Shown here: positions 56,566 to 64,000 of the stretch, piece by piece
Numbering within the stretch: position 1 is the first letter of the stretch
Layout: every line of letters starts with the position of its first letter
Source: Mycobacterium branderi
Lineage (GTDB): Bacteria; Actinomycetota; Actinomycetes; Mycobacteriales; Mycobacteriaceae
Assembly (NCBI RefSeq): GCF_010728725.1
Contig: NZ_AP022606.1
Location: forward strand, 5,051,367-5,115,366
Length of the DNA stretch: 64,000 nucleotides
Direction of reading: 5' to 3'
Translations under genes and position numbers: made by a program
The notes under the pieces: generated by a model
The model's database searches: none
Told to the model about the DNA's origin: nothing
The model's input: the letters and a program-made list of their open reading frames with translations, nothing else

Positions 56566-57391
56566 GCCGCCGGTTCGGGTGCCGGATCGTCGGCGTCCTT
56601 GCGGGAGCGCCGCCGCGGCGGTGTCAGCACGGGCCCGGTGTTCAGTTGCGCGAGATCGCGTGCGAGCTTGTTGAAGTCGACGCCCGCGGGCTCTTGCCGC
56701 CGGTGAACATTTCCTCGGTGAGCGCGACCACGGCAACCGTGTTGAGAGTGGAATAGAACGGGGACGTGATGCCGCCCTCGGCGCCCCATGTGGGCAGCTG
56801 CGCAGTGTGGCGGTCGGAGGCGCCCCAGATCGGAATGTAGTGGCCGCCTTCGATGCTGTGGCGCCCGGCGATCAGGTGCCACGGCAGCCCGGCCTCGAAC
56901 TGCGCCTCGGCGTAGTCGGGAACCTGGACACCGATACCGACCATCTCGAACAGGCTCAAAGCGATCAGCATCTCGTCCCAATCACCCGGTGTCAGGCCGG
57001 CGTAGGCGACGATCTTGTGCCGGTTGCCGTCCGCGTCCACGATGCCAGTGTTCTGCCGGAACTCGTAGAGTTCGTGGACGTCGGTGCCTTGGTCGCTGCC
57101 GGGATCGGCGGGGCTGTATCCGGTGATCTCCGAGTAGTTCTGCACCGCGGTGTCGTCGGTGAAGTTGACGGTGACACCGCGCAGCGCGTTCGCCAGCCGG
57201 ATCTCCTCGATGCTTCCTGCGATAGCGCAGTCGCCGAGCTGGTCGTTCATGAACATGTGCGGCTCAATCAAACCGGCGTGGCCGAGCGGGAACTTCAGCG
57301 AATCAACGCTTGGCAGGTCGCTGGTGTAGTAGTCGCACAGCCGGACTCGCGGATGGGTGTGGACGGGCTTCAATCCGAGCTTGTATTTCAC
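56562..57391 (-). pseudogene. C39-like cysteine peptidase of phage lysis cassette, frameshifted near the end
   Basis: The product has about 276 residues when joined. The N-terminal 230 residues form a papain-like C39 peptidase, with catalytic Cys in NDQLGDCAIAG and His in IEGGHYIPIWG. Mycobacteriophage LysA proteins often begin with such a domain. After EEMFTGG the frame must shift by one base (near 56700) to continue as QEPAGVDFNKLARDLAQLNT and a basic/acidic tail ending at 56562. Only the tail is affected, so the enzyme domain may still be made. Start ATG at 57391. Confidence 0.75.
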
Positions 57392-57400
57392 GGCGGTCTC

Positions 57401-57658
57401 CTATGCTTGCTCGAGTGCTTCGCCGAGCTCGGCGAGCGCTTTGTTGTGGCGGTTGTGGGCCAGGACGTGCCCGGCGGCGACGATGGCGGCGATCGGCCAC
57501 TCGATCAGCTCGAGCGCTGCCAGCGCAGCCACACCGCCGTAGTAGGCCAGCTGGTCGAGCTCCGGCACCGGCACCGTGCCGAACAGCGGAAGCGCAATAG
57601 TGGGGCGGTGTTTGGCGGCCACCTGTTTGACCGCGGTTGCTTTCTTGGGTGCGGGCAT
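57401..57658 (-). CDS. Small phage membrane-associated protein
   Basis: The 85-residue protein has a basic N-terminus (PAPKKATAVKQVAAKHRP) and a hydrophobic centre (YYGGVAALAALELIEWPIAA, IVAAGHVLAHN), then a short helix with two acidic residues. ATG at 57658 shares one base with the PLD gene stop (TGATG). Known in similar form near mycobacteriophage tail and lysis genes. Role unknown, possibly another holin candidate. Confidence 0.65.
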   Translation of the reverse strand: MPAPKKATAVKQVAAKHRPTIALPLFGTVPVPELDQLAYYGGVAALAALELIEWPIAAIVAAGHVLAHNRHNKALAELGEALEQA

Positions 57659-58206
57659 CAGTAACCTTTCTGTTTGCCGAGCATGTTGGCGTGGATGGCG
57701 TCGATGCGGCCCCGGGCCTCGGCGGCGACGTAGGGGTCGGCGGTGACGCTCATTTCGTTGTCCTGCAAGCGTTCGCCCGCGTCGCTCCAGTTGGTTGAGC
57801 CCTGAACCACCCAAAGGTTGTCGACCACAACCATTTTCATGTGCATGATGCGGCCGTGTTCGCTTCGTCCGATAGCGATCGACGACGCCGGATAGTCCTG
57901 CTCGGCGAGCAGCTGGCGTTCGTGGACGCCGCCGGCCTGCGAGCTGTCCAGGGTGAGCTGCACGTAGCAGTGCTCTTGAACGAGCTTGCTGCGCAGTATT
58001 TCTGCGAGCTGCGGGTCGTCAAATCCGTACATGGCGACAACCAGGGAGTGCTGGGCGCTGTTGAGCAGATAGCACAATGCGCCGTGCACGTCGTCGACCG
58101 GGGCGTAGAGGGTGCGCCGGTGCTCGGGATAGCCGGGCGGCAGCGGTTGGGTGCGGTATTTGTCGAGCACCGACAGGCTGTAGAGAGGGTGAGCGCGGGT
58201 GCTCAT
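57658..58206 (-). CDS. Phospholipase-D-like (HKD) protein of prophage
   Basis: The 182-residue protein has one HKD-type motif, HMKMVVVDNLWVVQGSTNWS (His, Lys and Asp in the usual spacing, followed by GSTNWS), and a YGFDDPQLAEIL segment. Single-HKD proteins act as dimers in nucleases and phospholipases. Bacterial relatives include Nuc endonuclease. In the phage it may act on nucleic acid or membrane lipid. Its start overlaps the 39-codon gene upstream by ATGA. Confidence 0.8.
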   Translation of the reverse strand: MSTRAHPLYSLSVLDKYRTQPLPPGYPEHRRTLYAPVDDVHGALCYLLNSAQHSLVVAMYGFDDPQLAEILRSKLVQEHCYVQLTLDSSQAGGVHERQLLAEQDYPASSIAIGRSEHGRIMHMKMVVVDNLWVVQGSTNWSDAGERLQDNEMSVTADPYVAAEARGRIDAIHANMLGKQKGY

Positions 58207-58322
58207 TTGTTGTCCTTGTGGCCGTGATGGATGGCGCGGCCGACGTATTCGAGGATGGCGCCGATGGCAGCTGAGGCGAGGCCGCCGGTCGCGAAGGCGG
58301 TCAGCCAGCCGGTTGCGCTCAT
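58203..58322 (-). CDS. 39-residue phage membrane peptide
   Basis: ATG at 58322 opens a 39-codon frame (MSATGWLTAFATGGLASAAI, then GAILEYVGRAIHHGHKDNK) with one membrane helix and a basic end. It overlaps the PLD gene start by ATGA and begins one base after the upstream gene's stop, the tight packing typical of phage genes. Similar mini-proteins occur next to PLD-like genes in mycobacteriophages. Confidence 0.65.
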   Translation of the reverse strand: MSATGWLTAFATGGLASAAIGAILEYVGRAIHHGHKDNK

Positions 58323-58323
58323 G

Positions 58324-58752
58324 TCAGGCGGGTGTGATGACGCCGATGCCGGCTGCCGACCAGTTCACCGCGAACACGCCGTTGGACGGGGACTGCACCC
58401 CGCCGAAGTCGACCCAGCCGATCAGCGGATCGGTTGCGGCTGAGCCGGTTTGGGCGTCGTAGAGCACTGCCTTGTACGCGGAGAATGTGGCGTTGGACCA
58501 TTGCGCGTTGGCGCCGGTGAAATCCCAACCTGCTGTGGTGATTGCGATCGACCCGATCACCACACCCCCGGCGGTGTAGCCGGGGCCGCTGATCTCATAC
58601 GCCTGCGGCGTCGACCAGAACTGGTCGGCGGCTTGGTTGGGTGTGTAGCCGGAGCCGACGAGCGCCAGCTTGAGTGTGTCCGATGTCAGGTTGATCTTTC
58701 CCTGCGCCAGCGCAGTGAAGAAGCTGTTGTAGAAGTGAGCGGTTACGGCCAT
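58324..58752 (-). CDS. Phage structural protein (tail or head-decoration type)
   Basis: The 142-residue beta-rich protein starts MAVTAHFYNSFFTALAQGKI and contains YEISGPGYTAGGVVIGS, YKAVLYDAQTGS and PLIGWVDFGG. This pattern is shared by small virion proteins of many siphoviruses and is sometimes called a decoration or tail protein. No catalytic motif. It follows the glycine-rich tail gene, 71 bp downstream. Confidence 0.7.
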   Translation of the reverse strand: MAVTAHFYNSFFTALAQGKINLTSDTLKLALVGSGYTPNQAADQFWSTPQAYEISGPGYTAGGVVIGSIAITTAGWDFTGANAQWSNATFSAYKAVLYDAQTGSAATDPLIGWVDFGGVQSPSNGVFAVNWSAAGIGVITPA

Positions 58753-58823
58753 GCTGATGAAGCCGCCTTTCTGCGGACGTGTTGTGCGGGAGGGGTTTTC
58801 GTTTGAGAGCCGCTGTCAGCGGG

Positions 58824-59948
58824 CTAGTTCCATTCGATGAGCGTGTAGCCGCCGCCGCCGGAGCCACCGGCGTACCAATTGGCGCCGACGCCGCCACCGC
58901 CGCCGCCACCGCCGCCGCCGTACAGGCCGCCGTTACCGCCGGTGCCGTTGCAGCCGCCGCCGCCGCCTGCGCCTCCGTTACCGGCGGCCGCGTTGGCTGG
59001 TGTCGCGCCGCTGCTACTGCTGCCCGAACCGCCGGTCACGGTCTTCGAGCTGCCGCCATTGCCGCCAGAGCCGAAGGCGCCCTCGCCGCCACCGCCACCA
59101 CCGCAGCCGACGTTGTTGGTGGTGTCGCTGGTTCCGGCGCCTCCGTAAGTGGTGCTGCCCGAGCCGCCGGCGGTTCCGGTGTGTGTGGTCGCAGAAACCC
59201 CGGTCGCCGACGATGTGCCGCCAGCGCCGGCAGTGCCGCCGGTTGAGCCGCCGTGGCCGCCCCCGGCCGACAGCGCGACGCCGCCCGAGGTGAACGTCGA
59301 CGCGGTGCCGTTGCCACCTGACGACGCCCCTCCGGCACCCACTCCGACCGAGTACGTGGAGCCCAGGGCAGCGACAGGGATCCATACCCGATCGATACGG
59401 CCGCCGCCACCGCCGCCCCCGCCGCCGCCGGACAGGCCGCCGTTACCGCCTGCACCGCCGCCGCCGATCAGCGTCACGTAGCAGCCTTTGGTGCCGGCCG
59501 GGACGGGCTGGTTGGTGCGCGCAGTGTTGGTCTCGTTGAACGGCGTGAACGACGAGACGGTCGCGGTGGGCGCCGGCATGGAGGCGGCCGCGGCCATCGC
59601 TGGGGCGGCGAGGTTGACGCCGCTCGATACCGCCGGTGCGGGCATGGAGGCGGCCGCCGACATCGCGGGTGGTGTGATCGTGCCGCTCGTTGAGAGGGCC
59701 GGCGCAGGCATGGTTGCGGTGGCGGCCATCGCCGGGGCCGGCACGATGACCCCCACCGTGGGTGCGGGCATCGTTGCGACGGCCTGCATTCCGGGAACCA
59801 CCATCATGATGGAGTCCTGAATGCTGGGCGCGGGCATCTTCGCGATCGCCGACATGGCCGGGACGGTGACTGCTGCGTCGATCACCGGCCACCAGCCCGT
59901 CGACGAGGGCGGTGCAGACCAAACACTGTCCCCGAACGGCAGCGTCAT
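58824..59948 (-). CDS. Glycine-rich minor tail protein with MPAP repeats
   Basis: The 374-residue protein has three parts. After a short head come five repeats of about 20 residues (residues 25-125), each ending in a version of AMxAxAxMPAP. A beta segment follows (VPAGTKGCYVTLIGGGGAGG). Residues 175-360 are glycine-rich, with runs of eight to ten Gly, and it ends GGGYTLIEWN. Gly-rich C-termini ending in an EWN-like strand are typical of phage tail-tip or fibre proteins. The Gly region resembles PGRS domains but there is no PE domain. The start overlaps the stop of the next tail gene by ATGA. Confidence 0.8.
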   Translation of the reverse strand: MTLPFGDSVWSAPPSSTGWWPVIDAAVTVPAMSAIAKMPAPSIQDSIMMVVPGMQAVATMPAPTVGVIVPAPAMAATATMPAPALSTSGTITPPAMSAAASMPAPAVSSGVNLAAPAMAAAASMPAPTATVSSFTPFNETNTARTNQPVPAGTKGCYVTLIGGGGAGGNGGLSGGGGGGGGGGRIDRVWIPVAALGSTYSVGVGAGGASSGGNGTASTFTSGGVALSAGGGHGGSTGGTAGAGGTSSATGVSATTHTGTAGGSGSTTYGGAGTSDTTNNVGCGGGGGGEGAFGSGGNGGSSKTVTGGSGSSSSGATPANAAAGNGGAGGGGGCNGTGGNGGLYGGGGGGGGGGVGANWYAGGSGGGGYTLIEWN

Positions 59949-62307
59949 GACTGGTACGCCCTAATCCATGCTTGGCCATCAGCGCCCGCGCCGCCGAACG
60001 AATACGGCGCCGCACCGCCGCCACCACCCCGGCGCGCTGCCGGCGAAGCTTTCGTTCGCCGTGCCCCGCCGTAATAGATGACGCCGTTGTAGGTTTCGTT
60101 TCCGGGTGAGGCGCCGTATTGACTGGTTGGGATGCCCGATCCCCCTGCGCCGCCGGGACAGGTCAGTGTGTGCTGGGTGCCGCCAGGGTCGGTCCACTGG
60201 AATGTGGTCGCGGTGCCTGGAAGTCCGGCGGTGAAGTATTGAATCTGCTGCGGCCCACCGGCACCCACGGTGACGGTGATCGTGCCGCCGGGCGCAATAT
60301 CGGTTCCGACAACCAGGGTTCCCACGTTCCAGCTGCCGGCCGAACCGCCCTGCCCTCCGCTGTAGCCTTGCTCGCCCTGGCCGGCGCCGCCGCCGCCGAC
60401 GCCGGCAAGGTCGAGCTTGTTGCCCGCAACCATCCAAGGCGGCAGCGTGAAGGTGTATTGGCCGGCCGCGGTGTAGGTGCTCGTTACGGGTGGCTGGTAG
60501 TTCGGCGGTATGTTGCTCACCCCGAGCCCGACGTATGGGGTGTTGCCGGTGTAGGTGATGCCGCTCGATAGCGCGGTGGGCCCGCTGGATCCGGTGTTGC
60601 GGGTGAAGCCGGTCTGTTTCGTGTTCGCGCTCGGGTGGTTGGTTTGCCAAGATTGGCCCAGCCCGGCGATGTACACGGTGCCGGAGCCGACGACCTGGTA
60701 TTCGACCAGGATGACATCGCCTGGGTTGACCGGGATTTCGTCTGCGTAGGGGAAGGTGTAGACGTTCCACTGCCCGGTCGTCGACAGGTTGGTGTGCAGG
60801 TCGCCGGAGCTGAACAGCGGCGTGATGTTGCCGGAGCTGTCCATCTTGGCGAAGTTCAGGTAGAACGCTGTGACGGTGCCGGAGTAGTAGCCCCACCACT
60901 GGTGAAAGCCGAGGGTTTTCGCCTGGCTGGCGCGCAGAAAGCCGCCGGCCGACGCGGATTGGGTCGCCGTCACCGTCGAGGGAGCCGAACCGGAGCCCAG
61001 CGATTGCAGGCTCATGTTGGACTCGACGGTTTCCTCAAGGCCGGCCGAGACCGCCCGGTTGTCCTGAATGCCGAGCGTGTTGGTGGCGTTCTGCGCCAAC
61101 GTCATCGCGTTGACGGTGACGTGCGCGGTGCTCTGCACCGCCTGCGTCACCGTCGACAGCGGGTTGCCGCTGCTCGACACCCCCGACAGATTGAGCGCGT
61201 TCGCCAGTGTGGTGGCGAGGTTGTCCCACGTGTTTTGGATCGTCGAGCCGATGTCTTCGATGCCCTGAATCCCGTTGATGGCGGACGCGGGAACGCCGGA
61301 CAGCAGATTCGAGGGGATCGTGTTGACCTTCTTCACCGAGCCGTCGTCGAACCACACCTGCCCCGCAGTCGCAATCGCGTCCACCAGGGGGCGCAGAAAG
61401 ACCGTGTCAACGCTGCCGTCAATCGGGACGGTGAAGGTTTGCGAAAGCTGCTGCCACACCGACTGGCTCGCTGGCGGGTTGGTGAACTCGGCCAGCACGA
61501 CCGATGACACGCGTTGCGGCACCTGCATACCGGCGAACTTGTACTGCAGCACCTCCAGCCGGATTGGGTTGGTTCCGGTGTAGACGAGACCGGCCCACTT
61601 CGCCCAGATCGACATGGCGAGCTGCTCGCCGGGCGTGACCGGGATCGGGTTGCCGACATCGGAGTAGAGGTATGCGCCGTCGGGTTGGATCAGCAGCGAA
61701 CCGGGGTTGGTGCGCCCGGTGGTGCCGTCCCAGGTGATCTGCGGGGCGCGCGCCGACACCGACGCCGCGGTGTCGAAGCCGGGCGCCCACAGCAGTTCGG
61801 GGTTGATGTCGACGATGTGCGCGCCCGCGAGCACAACACCGGTTGCGGGCGCAGCTGGCCGGCGATGTTCAATCCGGGGATGGCCTGCAGCGCGTTAGCG
61901 AAGTCCCCGAACGGGTTTCCGGTCGACAAGCCTTGCAGCGAGTTGACCAGCTGGTTGATCGCGTCTTTGCCTTGCGACAGGATCTGCGACACCGGGTTGT
62001 TGGTGCCGGAGCCGCCGAACAACTGGACCACGTTGTCGATGGCCTGCTGCACATCGGTTGCGGCGCCGTTGATGTCGGACTGCAAGGTGTTCGACCACGA
62101 CGACAGCTGCGCGAGCACACCGCTGAGGTTTTGGCCGGTGACCACGCCGATCAACGCTTGGACAACCCAGCGCAGGAATCCCAGGACGAGCTGTTGGCCG
62201 ATGGCCTCGATCTGCTGCGGCGTGAACGCCGGTGTGTTGAGGCTCGAGCCGGGCGCGTAGTGGACGCTTGGGTTGGGTGTCGTCCATGAGGGGGCCGGGT
62301 TGGTCAT
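59945..62307 (-). pseudogene. Large minor tail protein gene with frameshifts
   Basis: Joined frames give about 786 residues: MTNPAPSWTTPNPSVHYAPG to GLNIAGQLRP in one frame, then VVLAGAHIVDINPELLWAPG onward in a second. The fold includes carbohydrate-binding-like beta domains and a Gly-rich C-terminus (VTVGAGGPQQIQYF and GGGGGAAPYSFGGAGADG). Breaks lie near 61850 and as a compensating pair near 60065 and 60030. Such proteins sit at the tail tip and bind the host surface. Start ATG 62307 overlaps the upstream gene by ATGA. Confidence 0.72.
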
Positions 62308-63403
62308 GACGCGACGGGTATAGCCCAGACGGTGAAGCGGCAGCGGCCGGTCGAATACTCGTCGTTGGTCGACGCCTGATCCTCGGCGTTGAGGAAGATC
62401 GTCGCCTCAGTGTTGGCTGGCACCTTCCCGTAACCGCTGGCGAACAGGCCGGTGCCCTCGGGGCCGATCACCGGCGGCGGCGGCGTCGCGCCCAACGTGC
62501 CGAAGCCGCGGCCGATCTCGGTGCCCGTCTGGGTGTTGTTGCCCGTGGCGTTCAGCCGCGCAACCAAATCAACCTGCGTGTTAGCGGTGCCGGAGACTTC
62601 GCAGGACGCGAACACGATCGGCACATATGCGGTCGGGCGCCCCTGGATCGTCAGTGTCCCGAGCGTGCGGATCTCCCGGCGGACGGCCCGGTTGTCGGGA
62701 TGCCGGTCACGTTGTACACGGCCGCGAAGGGGATCGGCTGCCATTGCGCCTTGGTGTTGGTGGCGTCGTAGCCGATCATGTAGCCCGCCAGCGGTGTGCC
62801 CTCAAGGTCGACGGGCTGCGGGTTGATCAGCGTGTTGGGCGGGCGCGCCCGGCTGGCCTGCGGGATACCGAAAGCCAGCGCGTAGTGCGACGATTGGCCC
62901 GGGCCACCAGGCGACAGCGGAGTAATCTCCACCGTCGCCGGGGAGCCGGGCGAGAGCGTGGCAGCCGACGCTGAATCGAACAGCGCGGGCTCGCCCGGGG
63001 GCCCGTCGAACACCGGCGGCACGTTCACCACAGCCCCGTTGGGCCCGAACACGCACACCGCGGTTTGTGTTTCACCGGGGTTGAGGCCGCCCGGGAACAG
63101 GGTTGGCCCGTTGTAGAGCGCCGCACCGGCCGGGTATCCCTCCGGGTTGAATGTCCACTCCCCCACCGGGTAGCTCACGCCGCTGGCGGTAATGTCATAG
63201 TCAACCAGCAGCACCGCGCCGCTCGCGGGCGCGTTGGTGAACGTCAGCGTCGACGCGGCCGACTCGGTGTAATCGACGCCGAGGTGCAGCCGCTCGCCGT
63301 TCTCGTAAACCCGCGTGCTGCCAGTCACATACGGCTGGCTTGTCGCGAACACCTTGTTGGTGCCATTCACCGCACCAGAGGGTGTCTCACCGTAGATGCT
63401 CAA
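62304..63403 (-). pseudogene. Minor tail protein gene with one frameshift
   Basis: The joined product has about 366 residues. It starts MSIYGETPSGAVNGTNKVFA, a beta-rich head also found in siphovirus minor tail proteins, and has a Pro/Gly-rich middle. After AVYNVTGIP (near 62698) the frame must shift by one base to continue as DNRAVRREIRTLGTLTIQGR and end RFTVWAIPVAS. The last part is a receptor-type beta domain. The stop overlaps the next start by ATGA, which supports the joined reading. Confidence 0.72.
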
Positions 63404-63417
63404 CGTATTTCAGCTCC

Positions 63418-63941
63418 TTAGCTGTTCGGGGGGGCCAGCAGCGCGAGCATGGCGTCTTCTTCGAGGCCGACGATCTTGCGCTGAATGATCGTCATCGGGG
63501 CCTCTTCACGCCTGCCGTCGCCGACCTGGACGTCGATGCGGCCGCGCACCTGCACGTTGTCGGTGACCTTGATCTCGTCGAGATAATCCGTGTAGAGGGT
63601 GTTGCGGCGGATGATCGACGCCAGCGTGGCCGGGAAAACGTCTTTCCTAAGCGCCAGGGCATTCCGTTGTAGAACGTGAACTGCGCGGCCGGGTAACCGG
63701 CCGTGTCCCACGACGCGGATATGGCGGCAAAGAGGGTGTCGATGTCGTAGGTCGACTGCGTCGGGAAGAACCGCTCCGGAAACCCATACGGACCGAGTTG
63801 CACACGGCGGTCGAAGAATTCGAACAGTTCGAACGCCAGGAAGGCGTTGTCCAGGATGCCATCCAGCAGCGTGTTCGAGATGCCGGTAATGCCGATCGTC
63901 ATCATCAGCAGATCGACCAGCCACTCCAAGGTGGCGTTCAT
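63418..63941 (-). pseudogene. Phage tail protein gene with one frameshift
   Basis: The joined product has about 174 residues. It starts MNATLEWLVDLLMMTIGITG and contains DRRVQLGPYGFPERFFPTQS. After FTFYNGMP (near 63657) one base must be restored to continue LALRKDVFPATLASIIRRNT and IQRKIVGLEEDAMLALLAPP. The family looks like small tail-assembly or minor tail proteins next to the tail tip genes. Start ATG 63941 overlaps the stop of the upstream gene (ATGA). Not specifically recognised. Confidence 0.65.
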
Positions 63942-64000
63942 AGCGTCGTTGAGTCAGGTTTGCCCTCGGGCTTGTCCCCCTCGGTTTCCCAAGGGGACAA
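63938..64000 (-). CDS. C-terminal end of an upstream phage gene (cut by window edge)
   Basis: The minus-strand frame entering from the right edge reads LSPWETEGDKPEGKPDSTTL and stops with TGA at 63938-63940, overlapping the next start by ATGA. Only 20 residues are visible. Charged, Pro/Gly-rich tails like this end many siphovirus minor tail proteins. The coupling shows it is part of the same late operon. Confidence 0.6.
   Translation of the reverse strand: MSPWETEGDKPEGKPDSTTL

Larger units (their letters stand above)
50689..64000. mobile_element. Prophage: att-proximal lysis and tail region (continues beyond window)
   Basis: From the attachment-like site to the right edge nearly every gene has a siphovirus counterpart or phage-like layout. 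Tail proteins, glycine-rich fibre-like protein, PLD-like protein, three peptidoglycan hydrolases, LysB, holin candidates and small DUFs are packed on the minus strand with one- to four-base overlaps. Capsid, terminase, integrase and repressor genes must lie to the right. Several genes have frameshifts, so it is probably defective. Confidence 0.8.

Noticed and set aside
58824..59948. PE_PGRS protein
   Set aside because: The glycine-rich part resembles PGRS, but there is no PE domain at the N-terminus and the gene is packed among phage tail genes.
62650..63660. Programmed translational frameshifts as in tail-assembly chaperones
   Set aside because: Programmed shifts occur in the pair before the tape-measure gene. 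These breaks are in several minor tail and lysis genes and most lack an obvious slippery sequence.

Overview
The window is chromosomal DNA of a Mycobacterium. The evidence is high GC, the ligB-cstA and pgm-crcB-crcB-DUF190-DUF488 gene orders known from M. tuberculosis (Rv3062-Rv3063 and Rv3068c-Rv3071/Rv3073c), mycobacterial DUF732-like secreted proteins, a PPE protein, and many F420/acyl-CoA type enzymes. No rRNA or CRISPR array is visible. There is one tRNA, tRNA-Ala(GGC).

Layout. 1-14.3 kb is conserved core: ligB (5' truncated by the window), cstA, a PAP2 membrane phosphatase, a D-2-hydroxyacid dehydrogenase with two VOC proteins and a small AraC regulator, an NAD-dependent dehydrogenase, tRNA-Ala, a D-amino-acid dehydrogenase-like flavoprotein, an MFS exporter, pgm, two crcB fluoride exporter subunits, and DUF190 and DUF488 proteins. 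14.3-23 kb is accessory metabolism: gene debris (a HigA-like antitoxin lacking a start and a remnant of an LLM gene), a hydrolase-adenylate cyclase fusion, an LLM oxidoreductase, an amidohydrolase divergent from a Rieske dioxygenase-TetR pair with a clear palindromic operator, a Tat-secreted DUF1906 protein and an enoyl-CoA hydratase.

23-35 kb is one intact 12-kb gene for a 4009-residue protein. Its N-terminal part is a winged-helix/BTAD, class III cyclase, AAA ATPase and TPR-like regulator. Its C-terminal 2700 residues are about 20 tandem NTF2/SnoaL-like modules: two single modules, then nine two-module units of 265-272 residues. It is the most unusual object in the window.

35-44.6 kb holds a hipBA toxin-antitoxin pair with operator repeats, a secreted histidine phosphatase, a four-gene overlapping operon (two acyl-CoA dehydrogenases, a hydrolase, an enoyl-CoA hydratase), a lipoprotein amidase, a DHFR-like reductase, small membrane proteins and a broken VOC gene.

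44.7-50.7 kb looks like a small island bounded by 24-bp direct repeats (21 of 24 identical) that resemble the 3' end of a tRNA or tmRNA. It carries a low-GC AAA ATPase fused to a DUF4435/TOPRIM-like nuclease, similar in layout to fused PARIS or OLD-type phage defence proteins, next to a four-helix membrane protein. From 50.7 kb to the right edge is the lysis and tail end of a prophage on the minus strand: minor tail proteins, glycine-rich tail protein, PLD-like protein, C39 peptidase, NlpC/P60 and GH25-like lysins, LysB esterase, holin-like proteins, and a PPE gene at the att-proximal end. Several of these phage genes carry single-base frameshifts, while the 12-kb chromosomal ORF is clean, so the prophage appears to be decaying.
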